DNA of 31,755 bases from a virus, in IMG/VR virus record IMGVR_UViG_3300047548_000679, positions 1 through 31,755 of that record, one strand, 5' to 3'. Below are positions 16,584 to 23,564 of this stretch, piece by piece (position 1 is the stretch's first letter; each line of letters begins with the position of its first letter). The notes beneath the pieces were generated by a model. It was not told the DNA's origin, did no database searches, and was given only the letters and a program-made list of their open reading frames with translations. Made by a program: the position numbers and the translations under genes.

Positions 16584-16886
16584 ATGCAAAAACAATTTGT
16601 CACTGCTGTATGCGATGTTTACTGTAAGTGGACTGGAGAACATCCACGGTACAGAGCCTATGTCGAAGACGAGCTTTTCACTGAACGTACTTGGATATGG
16701 CGAGATATGTATCTTGAAGAAAGTTTTCAAATATACGCTTTGCCAGGCAAATACAGTTTGCGATACGAACTAGTCGATCCCGAAAACGCCAAGATCAAGA
16801 TGCGCAATCTTCGCATACTTAATGGTCCAGCAGTTATAACACCGCAAGGCGATATCGAAATATATACACCAGGACCCACACAATGA
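16584..16886 (+). CDS. Hypothetical protein, 100 aa
   Basis: I recognise no family. The product is rich in aromatic and acidic residues ([44 protein letters not shown]), with the alternating pattern of a small beta-barrel or beta-sandwich. An ATG with a late octamer 6 nt upstream marks the start. An overlapping frame at 16489-16773 lacks protein-like composition. The stop overlaps the next start (ATGA), which begins with the MRAREI leader. Its promoter and neighbours place it among late, possibly virion, proteins. Confidence 0.75.
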   Translation: MQKQFVTAVCDVYCKWTGEHPRYRAYVEDELFTERTWIWRDMYLEESFQIYALPGKYSLRYELVDPENAKIKMRNLRILNGPAVITPQGDIEIYTPGPTQ

Positions 16887-17086
16887 GAGCACGTGAAATC
16901 ATGGAAACTGCAACTACCAGTGCTGGCAGCATAGCACCAGTGTCAATGGCCATGGGCACAGTTTCAAGAAACGGTGGTTCCTTGTTAAGTGGTAAATATA
17001 CTAATGACCCAACGCCCAATACGCCGAGGGAGTATAAGAGGAACAAAAATGCTCGCAGACAGTTTAAAAACTCTCCTGGCAACTGA
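16883..17086 (+). CDS. Small MRAREI-leader protein, 67 aa
   Basis: The N-terminus [15 protein letters not shown] belongs to the leader group, and I-M-E followed by Thr could be a prohead-protease site. The body is low-complexity and polar, with the phrases SGKYTNDPTPNTPRE and KRNKNARRQFKNSPGN, so after cleavage it would leave a short basic peptide able to bind DNA, much like T4 internal peptides. The ATG overlaps the previous stop. The last 38 bases overlap the start of the Dps-like gene in another frame, and a late-promoter-like element and the Dps ribosome-binding site lie inside this gene. No enzyme function is expected. Confidence 0.7.
   Translation: MRAREIMETATTSAGSIAPVSMAMGTVSRNGGSLLSGKYTNDPTPNTPREYKRNKNARRQFKNSPGN
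16992..17000 (+). promoter_or_regulatory. Late-promoter-like element GTAAATATA inside the small leader gene
   Basis: The TAAATA core at 16993-16998 lies 50 nt before the ATG at 17049 and would give a leader containing the AGAGGA ribosome-binding site near 17037. It also lies 5 nt before an in-frame ATG at 17004, which would be a leaderless alternative start adding 15 residues to the Dps-like protein. Confidence 0.45.
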
Positions 17087-17492
17087 ATACGCCTTTGTAA
17101 TCAAGGCTCAGTTGTTTCACTGGAACGTAGAAGGCCCAGACTTTGCACAACTGCATGAGTTTTTTGGCGACATCTACGAAGAAGTCTACGACAATTCAAT
17201 TGATCAAACTGCTGAATACATTCGCATACTAGATGATTACACTCCAGGCAGCTTTGAACGTTTCACAGAACTGTCTGCTATCAAAGGGCAAACCAAGATT
17301 CCACGTGCCCGACTCATGATTGAAGAATTACTGGCCAACAACGGTCAAATGATTGAACTTCTTAACCAATGCTTCCAAGATGCTGAATCAGAAAATCAAC
17401 AGGGCATCATGGATTTCTTGGCACAGCGCATTGATGCCCACGGCAAGCATGGTTGGATGTTGAAGAGTTTTTTGAAAGACAGTAGAGCATGA
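17049..17492 (+). CDS. Dps/ferritin-like protein, 147 aa
   Basis: The sequence shows the Dps pattern: AQLFHWNVEGPDFAQLHEFF with H24 and H36 twelve residues apart, then D52 and E56 (SIDQTAEYI). These are the residues that form the ferroxidase site between two subunits. The four-helix length of about 147 residues fits Dps, and the basic extended N-terminal tail of bacterial Dps is short here. Dps proteins form 12-subunit shells that store iron and protect DNA. I chose the start at 17049 because an AGAGGA site precedes it and it matches the family's first helix. A GTG at 16989 and an ATG at 17004 in the same frame would add a basic extension. Function in the phage (DNA protection or iron removal) is inferred. 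Confidence 0.82.
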   Translation: MLADSLKTLLATEYAFVIKAQLFHWNVEGPDFAQLHEFFGDIYEEVYDNSIDQTAEYIRILDDYTPGSFERFTELSAIKGQTKIPRARLMIEELLANNGQMIELLNQCFQDAESENQQGIMDFLAQRIDAHGKHGWMLKSFLKDSRA

Positions 17493-18208
17493 GTTCAGAC
17501 ATCGCAAGAATCCTTGAAAGATTTGATTCTTTAAACGAGGGTGCAACCACACCTTCTAGTTTAGGGCATGGCCTAAATCAACAACAGAAAAAAGCTGACC
17601 AATTACCGGCTCTGTTCAAGCCCAAAAACATCAGTCCCACTCTTAGCAAAAAGCCCTATCAAAAACATCCCATGGACGGCAAACTTGTTGGTGGCGAAAG
17701 TGCAGAACCTACAAAGTCAGCACTAGAAGAAGCCATGCAAGAAGTTGAAGAGGATATGATTAGCAAAGTCAAACAAGGCTTTGCAGATTATCTAGAACGT
17801 CTAGAAAAACAAAACAAACTTGACGGCCATTTGGTCCGCAAGGCCAAAGCTGAACTCAACATCGACGATGATCCCGAAACAGAAGGCGCTGAAGAAATGG
17901 CCACCAGTGATCCTGCTGCTGCTGAAGGTCCCAGTGACCCGGGTGACACCGAAGTTGCACATGATGTTGAAAACCAATTAGCCACTGCTGCTGTCGTGCC
18001 CGAGCAGCCTGTAAAAACATACGCCATGGAAGATGGCATAGCGTTTGAGTGCTATGGCGATGATGAAAAAGGTTTTGAAATACGACGTGGCGGCCGCAGT
18101 TTGCCACATCGTTTTGATCGTTTAGATCATGCTGACATGGCTGTGAGATTATTTCAAAAGCGTAGAGAAGCTGCACAGCAAGACCAAGATTACATAGAAG
18201 AGCGCTGA
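17489..18208 (+). CDS. Acidic, partly coiled hypothetical protein, 239 aa, probable internal virion protein
   Basis: The start overlaps the Dps stop (ATGA). Residues 1-19 (MSSDIARILERFDSLNEGA) form an amphipathic leader that ends in L-N-E followed by Gly, a potential prohead-protease site. Residues about 75-125 are a charged coiled coil (LEEAMQEVEEDMISKVK, YLERLEKQNKL), and 125-175 are an acidic Ala/Pro-rich linker. The C-terminal part returns to a small folded domain (AFECYGDDEKGFEIRRGGR). No enzyme motif is seen. The architecture fits scaffold-associated or internal head proteins of T4-like phages. It lies 1 base before the Ala/Pro-rich protein at 18210. Confidence 0.7.
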   Translation: MSSDIARILERFDSLNEGATTPSSLGHGLNQQQKKADQLPALFKPKNISPTLSKKPYQKHPMDGKLVGGESAEPTKSALEEAMQEVEEDMISKVKQGFADYLERLEKQNKLDGHLVRKAKAELNIDDDPETEGAEEMATSDPAAAEGPSDPGDTEVAHDVENQLATAAVVPEQPVKTYAMEDGIAFECYGDDEKGFEIRRGGRSLPHRFDRLDHADMAVRLFQKRREAAQQDQDYIEER

Positions 18209-18209
18209 T

Positions 18210-19454
18210 ATGATAGTAGACCAATTATTCAATAACAACAATAAAACAAATGAGAGCTTGGCCGACGAGTTTATGAAGATGGCTCAAGCGAAAGGCTACA
18301 ATCCTCGTCTGCGTGGTACGCCTGATGAAGAACGTGCTCGCACTGATGCTATGTTAAAGCAACGTGCTGCTGATCGCGCAGCGGCACCTGCGCCTGCTGC
18401 TGTCAGCGACGAAGAGCGTGCTGAGTTACAGGCCAAGCTTAAAGAATTACAAGCACAGTTTGATCCCAATTATGAATACAGCGATGATCATACTTTCTGG
18501 TCTCAACAGAATACCATTGCTAAACAAATTGCTGGCATCAAGAAAAAGCTGTCGCAAGGCGTGGCAGAAGGTGAACAAATTGACGAACTAAGTCTAGACC
18601 AAATTGGTCGAGGCCTTGGTTCTGCTGCACGAGGCGCTAGTCGTGCTGTTGGCGGACTTGCCGGTGGCATTGCTGGTATTCCAGGTGCTGTAAAATCTGG
18701 TTACAGAGATGCCAAAAACTACGTAGGCGGAGCAGCCAAACCTGTTGCACAACCTGCAAGCGCACAATCTGGTGCAAACAAACAAGTACCATTGAGTATG
18801 ATCAATCCAGCCACTGGCAAACGCTACACATATGATGAGTTAAACGCCATGGCGCCTGCACAGAGTACTGCTGCTGCAACACCAACCACAGCAACCGCTC
18901 CAGCTGCAACAACAGCCGGCGGCCCACCAGGGTTCAATGCCAGCAATGTAATGAAGTTGCCAGGCATGGAAAAATATGCAAAGAAACCAGCTCCGGCAAA
19001 AACTCCTGGCTTTGCAGGACCCGGCGGCTACAGTAACGTAACCACATCGTTTAAGGCTCCAGCAGCGGCACCAGCAGCAAAGCCGGCAGCGGCACCAGCG
19101 GCGTCTGCGAAGCCAGCGGTTACACCAGATGGAATGACTACCGGTGAATACAATCCAAAAACTGGTGCTGCTACCTTAGGCGGTAAAACAATGATAGCTA
19201 TGAAAGACTTACCGCCCAAAGTTCAACAGCAATTACTGACCACAGTTAAAGAGACTACCCGTAGCGTAAAACCCATGCTTGAAAGTGCATCAAGCCTTGA
19301 TGATGCTAAAAAGATTAAAAATTACATTGACCGAGAGTTTGCCAAGCTTGGTGTAGTATCTGAAAGCGTTTACGAAGTTCGCAACAAAATGATTGAAGAC
19401 GTTACTCGTATTGTGGCAGTCAAACGTAGAGAACACGCTCGTAAGAGCAGCTGA
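18210..19454 (+). CDS. Ala/Pro/Gly-rich protein with QGVAEG motif, 414 aa, probable internal virion protein
   Basis: The protein begins MIVDQLFNNNN, similar to the start of the gene at 11131. Residues 60-115 are charged helices, and QGVAEG lies at 116-121. Residues about 130-175 form a Gly/Ala-rich amphipathic, possibly membrane-active, segment (GGLAGGIAGIPGAVKSG). Long Ala/Pro/Thr-rich disordered tracts follow, and a helical C-terminal domain (residues about 335-414) ends in a basic tail (VAVKRREHARKSS). QGVAE before Gly matches the (L/I/V)-x-E pattern cut by T4-type prohead proteases, and the same motif occurs in the product of 2086-3549. A role inside the head, possibly forming a pore during injection, is speculative. 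A 145-base structured region follows the stop. Confidence 0.7.
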   Translation: MIVDQLFNNNNKTNESLADEFMKMAQAKGYNPRLRGTPDEERARTDAMLKQRAADRAAAPAPAAVSDEERAELQAKLKELQAQFDPNYEYSDDHTFWSQQNTIAKQIAGIKKKLSQGVAEGEQIDELSLDQIGRGLGSAARGASRAVGGLAGGIAGIPGAVKSGYRDAKNYVGGAAKPVAQPASAQSGANKQVPLSMINPATGKRYTYDELNAMAPAQSTAAATPTTATAPAATTAGGPPGFNASNVMKLPGMEKYAKKPAPAKTPGFAGPGGYSNVTTSFKAPAAAPAAKPAAAPAASAKPAVTPDGMTTGEYNPKTGAATLGGKTMIAMKDLPPKVQQQLLTTVKETTRSVKPMLESASSLDDAKKIKNYIDREFAKLGVVSESVYEVRNKMIEDVTRIVAVKRREHARKSS

Positions 19455-19531
19455 ACACACCTTAGGACCGTTACCGTTTACGGTGTGTGGGCGGCTGCTG
19501 CCTCAGAGTCCGGATTCGCTACCCAGGACTC
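19455..19531 (+). other. Structured intergenic region, possible transcript end or small RNA
   Basis: Two inverted repeats are seen: ACACACC at 19455-19461 with GGTGTGT at 19482-19488, and GAGTCC at 19506-19511 with GGACTC at 19526-19531. Inside the first, ACCGT/ACGGT at 19473-19484 forms a competing hairpin. No T-run follows, so this is not a standard terminator. It separates the late operon from the early-type promoter at 19551. Confidence 0.4.
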
Positions 19532-19550
19532 GAAAGTGAGCAAATAACAT

Positions 19551-19579
19551 TTGACATCTCCTAAAGTGTCGTATACAAT
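19551..19579 (+). promoter_or_regulatory. Near-consensus sigma-70 promoter before the dsbA-like gene
   Basis: TTGACA at 19551-19556 is a perfect -35 box, the spacer is exactly 17 bases, and TACAAT at 19574-19579 matches five of six -10 bases. Transcription should start near 19586, giving a leader of about 14 nt with AGGAG at 19588-19592. This is the strongest host-type promoter in the window and implies early expression by unmodified host polymerase. Confidence 0.8.
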
Positions 19580-19594
19580 GATACTTTAGGAGAT
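19556..19594 (+). promoter_or_regulatory. 12-bp perfect inverted repeat overlapping promoter and ribosome-binding site
   Basis: ATCTCCTAAAGT at 19556-19567 is the exact reverse complement of ACTTTAGGAGAT at 19583-19594. In RNA the stem can extend inward by five more pairs, two of them G-U, around an AUACA loop. The right arm contains the AGGAG ribosome-binding site (19588-19592), paired with CUCCU of the left arm. The -10 box lies in the loop, so transcripts begun here lack the left arm and cannot fold. Read-through transcripts would be shut off. It could also be a DNA operator. Confidence 0.7.
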
Positions 19595-19599
19595 TCTCT

Positions 19600-19860
19600 A
19601 TGTCAGCAAAAACATTCAACGGCGAGCAAAAGCTCAAACTTACTCAAATCATCAACGAAGGCATGCAAGTCATGCATGAAATTGACACACTACAAGGTGG
19701 CCTCAATGACACCATCAAAGCAGTGGCAGAAGAACTTGAAGTCAAACCAGCTATCCTTAAAAAGGCCATCAAACTGGCACACAAGGCCGAATTTGGTAAA
19801 GAAAAACAAGACCACGAAACCCTTGAGACTATTCTTGAGACTGTTGGCAAGACCCTATAA
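19600..19860 (+). CDS. dsbA: DsbA-like small double-stranded-DNA-binding protein, 86 aa
   Basis: The protein is short, helical and charged. The C-terminal part (LNDTIKAVAEELEVKPAILKKAIKLAHK and a terminal acidic segment ETLETILETVGKTL) resembles T4 DsbA, an 89-residue protein that binds double-stranded DNA at late promoters and modulates late transcription. The similarity is seen in length, helix order and the pattern of an 'ELxVKPxxxxKxxKLxH' core, but identity is low, so the name is provisional. It has its own strong sigma-70 promoter and an AGGAG site 7 nt before the ATG, and it lies just before the DNA polymerase gene. Its stop codon overlaps a TATAAATA element. Confidence 0.6.
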   Translation: MSAKTFNGEQKLKLTQIINEGMQVMHEIDTLQGGLNDTIKAVAEELEVKPAILKKAIKLAHKAEFGKEKQDHETLETILETVGKTL

Positions 19861-19863
19861 ATA
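19856..19863 (+). promoter_or_regulatory. Perfect late octamer TATAAATA before the DNA polymerase gene
   Basis: The octamer overlaps the stop codon of the dsbA-like gene and lies 69 nt before the polymerase ATG at 19933. The leader would contain a small hairpin (GCTCC/GGAGC) near 19884-19898 and a GGAG ribosome-binding site at 19925-19928. A late promoter before a replication gene is unusual and may be a chance match around a TAA stop. Confidence 0.4.
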
Positions 19864-19932
19864 TCTGTTCAGCAGACGAGTCGCTCCCGTAAGGAGCATG
19901 AATCACGGCTTACCGGCCACAAACGGAGAACA

Positions 19933-22593
19933 ATGAGTTATATTGACGCACTATTTGATCGTGAGCACGATCGCATTCATGTTGTTGAGCGCAAGGATGG
20001 CGTTCGACACTATCAAGAGTTTCCAGCCAACTACATCTTTTACTATGATGATCCCCGGGGGAAGTTTCGCTCCATCTACGGGAATCCGGTTTCTCGTTTC
20101 AGCACCAGAAACAACAAAGAGTTTCGCAAAGAGATTCGCATACAGAGTGGAAAACAACTGTACGAAAGCGACATCAATCCAATCTTCCGTTGCTTAGAAG
20201 AAAACTACAAAAATCTCGATGCACCCACACTCCACACAGCAATATTCGACATCGAAGTAGCATTTGACCAAGAGCGTGGATTCTCGCCAGTCGAAGATCC
20301 ATTTAACCCCATTACAGCTATTTCGGTATACTTAGATTGGCTTGACCAGTTGATCACATTGGTAGTACCGCCAGCACACATGAGCTTGGAAACTGCTCAA
20401 GAAATTGCTGGCGAGTTTGAGAACACCATTGTGTTTACTGACGAAGGCGAAATGATCAAGACTTTCCTTGATCTCATTGATGATGCGGATGTGCTCACAG
20501 GTTGGAACTCAGAGGGTTACGATATTCCCTATACCATAAACCGATGCACCCGTGTACTCAGCAAAGATGACACACGGCGTTTTTGTTTGTGGGGACAACT
20601 GCCCAAACAGCGTATGTTTGAACGCTATGGTGCCGAAGCACAAACTTATGATCTTGTGGGTCGTGTACACATGGACTACATGCAACTGTATCGCAAGTAC
20701 ACATATGAAGAGCGACACAGCTACAGTTTGGATGCTATCTTGGAATACGAAGGACTTGATGGCAAGACCAAGTTTGAAGGCACACTGGATCAGCTTTACA
20801 ATCAAAACTTCAAGACATTTATTCAGTACAACCGACAAGATGTCAATGGTATTGCACAAATGGACAAGAAGTTGCGCTTCTTGGATCTAGCCAACGAACT
20901 GGCACATGCCAACACTGTGTTGCTACAAACCACCATGGGTGCCGTGGCAGTGACTGAACAAGCTATCATCAACGAAGCACACGAACGTGGCATGGTTGTA
21001 CCTAACCGCAAGCAAAGACTCACTGACGAGGACACACAGGCTGCTGGTGCTTATGTTGCCTATCCCAAGAAGGGCGTACACATGTGGATCGGTTCGGTTG
21101 ACATCAACTCACTGTATCCCAGTGCAATTCGTGCATGCAACATGGGACCAGAAACCATTGTAGGTCAACTGCGTCCAATCATGACTGACAGACTGATCAA
21201 GGAACGCATAGCCAAAGGACAGAGCTTTGCGGCTGCATGGGAAGGTTTGTTTGCTACACTGGAATACACCGCTGTGATGGAACAAAGTCGTGGCACAGAA
21301 ATTACCATTGACTGGGAAAACGGCGAGGAGAGCGTACACTCGGGTGCAGAAATTTGGCAGATGATCTTTGACTCAAATCAACCTTGGATCCTCACTGCCA
21401 ACGGTACTATTCTTACCTATGAGACAAAAGGTATCATTCCTGGACTACTGGAGCGTTGGTATGCTGAACGTAAAGAGTTGCAAGCAAAGAAAAAGGATGC
21501 CACTGACCCCAAGGAAATTGCATTCTGGGACAAGCGACAGTTGGTTAAAAAGATTAACCTCAACAGTTTGTACGGAGCTATTCTTAACCCGGGCTGTAGA
21601 TTCTTTGACAAGCGTATTGGCCAATCGACCACTCTTACTGGTCGTAGTATCGCCAAACACATGGATGCTTATCTCAATGAATGCATCACTGGTGAGTATG
21701 ACCACGTTGGGAAAAGCGTCATCTACGGAGATACTGATTCGTGCTATTTCTCCGCGTGGCCTGCGCTTAAAGCCGAAGTTGAACAAGGTCGGATGGAATG
21801 GAGCAAAGAAACGTGCATTGCACTGTATGACAGTCTTGCTGACCAAGTCAACGCGAGTTTCCCTGCATTCATGGAACAAGCATTTCACTGCCCAAGAGAT
21901 ATGGGCGCACTTATCAAATGCGGTCGTGAAACCGTAGCAGATCGTGGATTGTTCATTACCAAAAAGCGTTATGCTGTCAACGCCATTGACATTGAAGGCA
22001 AGCGCCTTGATGTAGAAGGCAAGATTGGCAAGACCAAGGCCACTGGCTTGGACTTAAAGCGCAGTGATACGCCAAAGATTATTCAAGAGTTTTTGCTGGA
22101 AATTCTAAATAAGCTACTAGCCGGTGCTGGCAAGGACGAGATTGTGGAACGTATCCGTGAGTTCAAATACGAATTCAAGGAGCGTCCGGGTTGGGAGAAA
22201 GGCAGTCCCAAACGTGTCAACAACTTGACCAAGTATGCTGCTGAGGAAGCTAGGTTGGGTAAAGCCAACATGCCGGGACATGTGCGAGCTGCCTTGAACT
22301 GGAATATGCTACGCAAAATGAACAGCGACAACTATTCAATGCAGATTGTAGACGGTATGAAAACTATTGTGTGCAAGCTCAAGCCTAATCCCCTGGGATG
22401 GACGTCAATCGGTTACCCCACAGACGAACAGCGACTACCACAGTGGTTCAAGGAATTGCCGTTCGATGATGGCGAAATGGAAGCCACTGTGGTTGATGGC
22501 AAGGTTGACAACTTGCTGGGTGTGTTGGACTGGGACCTTGCGTCTGCAACCAATACAGATAACACTTTTACAACACTGTTTAGTTTCGAATGA
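19933..22593 (+). CDS. 43: Family B DNA polymerase, gp43-like, 886 aa
   Basis: All family B motifs are present. In the 3'-5' exonuclease domain, FDIEVAFD has D106 and E108, GWNSEGYDIP has D197, and YNRQDV has D303. In the polymerase domain, motif A is DINSLYPS (D390), motif B is KKINLNSLYGA (539-549) and motif C is YGDTDS (D600, D602). The length is close to T4 gp43 (898 residues). The enzyme replicates the phage genome with proofreading and should bind the sliding clamp encoded downstream by its C-terminus (TFTTLFSFE), which resembles the hydrophobic clamp-binding tail of gp43. A GGAG site precedes the ATG, and the stop overlaps the methyltransferase-like gene (ATGA). No intron or split is seen. 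Confidence 0.97.
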   Translation: MSYIDALFDREHDRIHVVERKDGVRHYQEFPANYIFYYDDPRGKFRSIYGNPVSRFSTRNNKEFRKEIRIQSGKQLYESDINPIFRCLEENYKNLDAPTLHTAIFDIEVAFDQERGFSPVEDPFNPITAISVYLDWLDQLITLVVPPAHMSLETAQEIAGEFENTIVFTDEGEMIKTFLDLIDDADVLTGWNSEGYDIPYTINRCTRVLSKDDTRRFCLWGQLPKQRMFERYGAEAQTYDLVGRVHMDYMQLYRKYTYEERHSYSLDAILEYEGLDGKTKFEGTLDQLYNQNFKTFIQYNRQDVNGIAQMDKKLRFLDLANELAHANTVLLQTTMGAVAVTEQAIINEAHERGMVVPNRKQRLTDEDTQAAGAYVAYPKKGVHMWIGSVDINSLYPSAIRACNMGPETIVGQLRPIMTDRLIKERIAKGQSFAAAWEGLFATLEYTAVMEQSRGTEITIDWENGEESVHSGAEIWQMIFDSNQPWILTANGTILTYETKGIIPGLLERWYAERKELQAKKKDATDPKEIAFWDKRQLVKKINLNSLYGAILNPGCRFFDKRIGQSTTLTGRSIAKHMDAYLNECITGEYDHVGKSVIYGDTDSCYFSAWPALKAEVEQGRMEWSKETCIALYDSLADQVNASFPAFMEQAFHCPRDMGALIKCGRETVADRGLFITKKRYAVNAIDIEGKRLDVEGKIGKTKATGLDLKRSDTPKIIQEFLLEILNKLLAGAGKDEIVERIREFKYEFKERPGWEKGSPKRVNNLTKYAAEEARLGKANMPGHVRAALNWNMLRKMNSDNYSMQIVDGMKTIVCKLKPNPLGWTSIGYPTDEQRLPQWFKELPFDDGEMEATVVDGKVDNLLGVLDWDLASATNTDNTFTTLFSFE

Positions 22594-23534
22594 AGTTAAG
22601 TGATATTGTTGCATATCTAAACTTGTTGGACTCATTGTCGGTAAAATATGAGTGCAACGAGTCCATACGAAATCTCGAAGCTGTGTTACACATAGTGGTT
22701 CATCGCGAATTGCAATTTGATCAGTATCGAGAGGATTTGCAACAATCGTTTGACAACATCCATGCCAACATCAAGGAGTTTGATTCAACGCTGGATCGCT
22801 TGCGACTTCACTTACAGCAAGAGATCGAGCGACAGGCCCCTGAACACTTGCGTGAAAGCTTGAGGGTTTTTGAACACGAAATGCCATTTGAAACCAATGA
22901 CTATATTCTCAATCGTCAGCTGGCTTGCGATCCCGACAGTGATGTTATTTTGCGAAGCAAATTAAGGGCTTGCGCTGACTGGCGTTTGCCTGGTATGATC
23001 ATTGGGCCTGGCCGCGAAAGCTTTATTGAAGAACTGGTGCCCTTGGATCCATTGTATCTTGTGGATCAGCATCAAGAGCTGTTGGCACCTGCTGTGTTGC
23101 AATTCTCACCAGAGTATCAACGCAGACTTAGACCGTATGTGGTTTCTGATCGACAGATCAATCCCATACTTGGTGAATTGCCCAACAGTCAGTTTGGTTT
23201 TGTATTTGCCTACAACTACTTCAACTACAGACCAATTGAAATTATCAATCGTTATTTGGCCGAGATTGTCAACAAACTTAGACCTGGTGGCACATTTATC
23301 ATGACTTACAACAACTGTGATCGAGCACACGGTGTTGCATTGTCTGAGCGACATTGGATGATGTATACTCCGCGTCACATGATCATCAACTACGCCGAAA
23401 AGGTTGGACTAGAACATGTTGATGGTCAAGACGGTTTGGGTGACCTAAGCTGGCTGGAGTTTCGTAAACCTGGCAAAATTGAAAGCCTGCGCGGCGGACA
23501 AACATTGGCCAAAATATTTGCAATCAGTGAATAA
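22590..23534 (+). CDS. SAM-dependent methyltransferase-like protein, 314 aa
   Basis: Residues 1-110 are helical. The rest resembles a class I methyltransferase, with GPGRESF at 139-145 as a glycine-rich motif I candidate, LYLVDQ at 155-160 as the acidic end of strand 2, FVFAYNYFNY at 204-213 and KLRPGGTFIMTYNNCDR at 229-245, the usual strand 5 region. The substrate is unclear. TYNNCD is not a standard DNA-methyltransferase catalytic motif. The gene lies between polymerase and sliding clamp and overlaps the polymerase stop. In T4 this place holds regA and the clamp-loader genes, which are not here. DNA, protein or small-molecule methylation are all possible. Confidence 0.6.
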   Translation: MKLSDIVAYLNLLDSLSVKYECNESIRNLEAVLHIVVHRELQFDQYREDLQQSFDNIHANIKEFDSTLDRLRLHLQQEIERQAPEHLRESLRVFEHEMPFETNDYILNRQLACDPDSDVILRSKLRACADWRLPGMIIGPGRESFIEELVPLDPLYLVDQHQELLAPAVLQFSPEYQRRLRPYVVSDRQINPILGELPNSQFGFVFAYNYFNYRPIEIINRYLAEIVNKLRPGGTFIMTYNNCDRAHGVALSERHWMMYTPRHMIINYAEKVGLEHVDGQDGLGDLSWLEFRKPGKIESLRGGQTLAKIFAISE

Positions 23535-23546
23535 AATCTATATACT
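23518..23546 (+). promoter_or_regulatory. Sigma-70-type promoter before the sliding clamp
   Basis: TTGCAA at 23518-23523 and TATACT at 23541-23546 are separated by 17 bases. The -35 box overlaps the end of the upstream gene. Transcription would start near 23553, before an AAGGAG site at 23554-23559, leaving a very short leader. The spacing and the strong ribosome-binding site support independent early expression of the clamp. Confidence 0.6.
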
Positions 23547-23564
23547 ATTACACAAGGAGAACTT

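Noticed and set aside
16545-16730. Longer start (16730) for the radical SAM gene.
   Set aside because: It would cross the divergent plus-strand gene and both late promoters. The core domain begins just after 16544.
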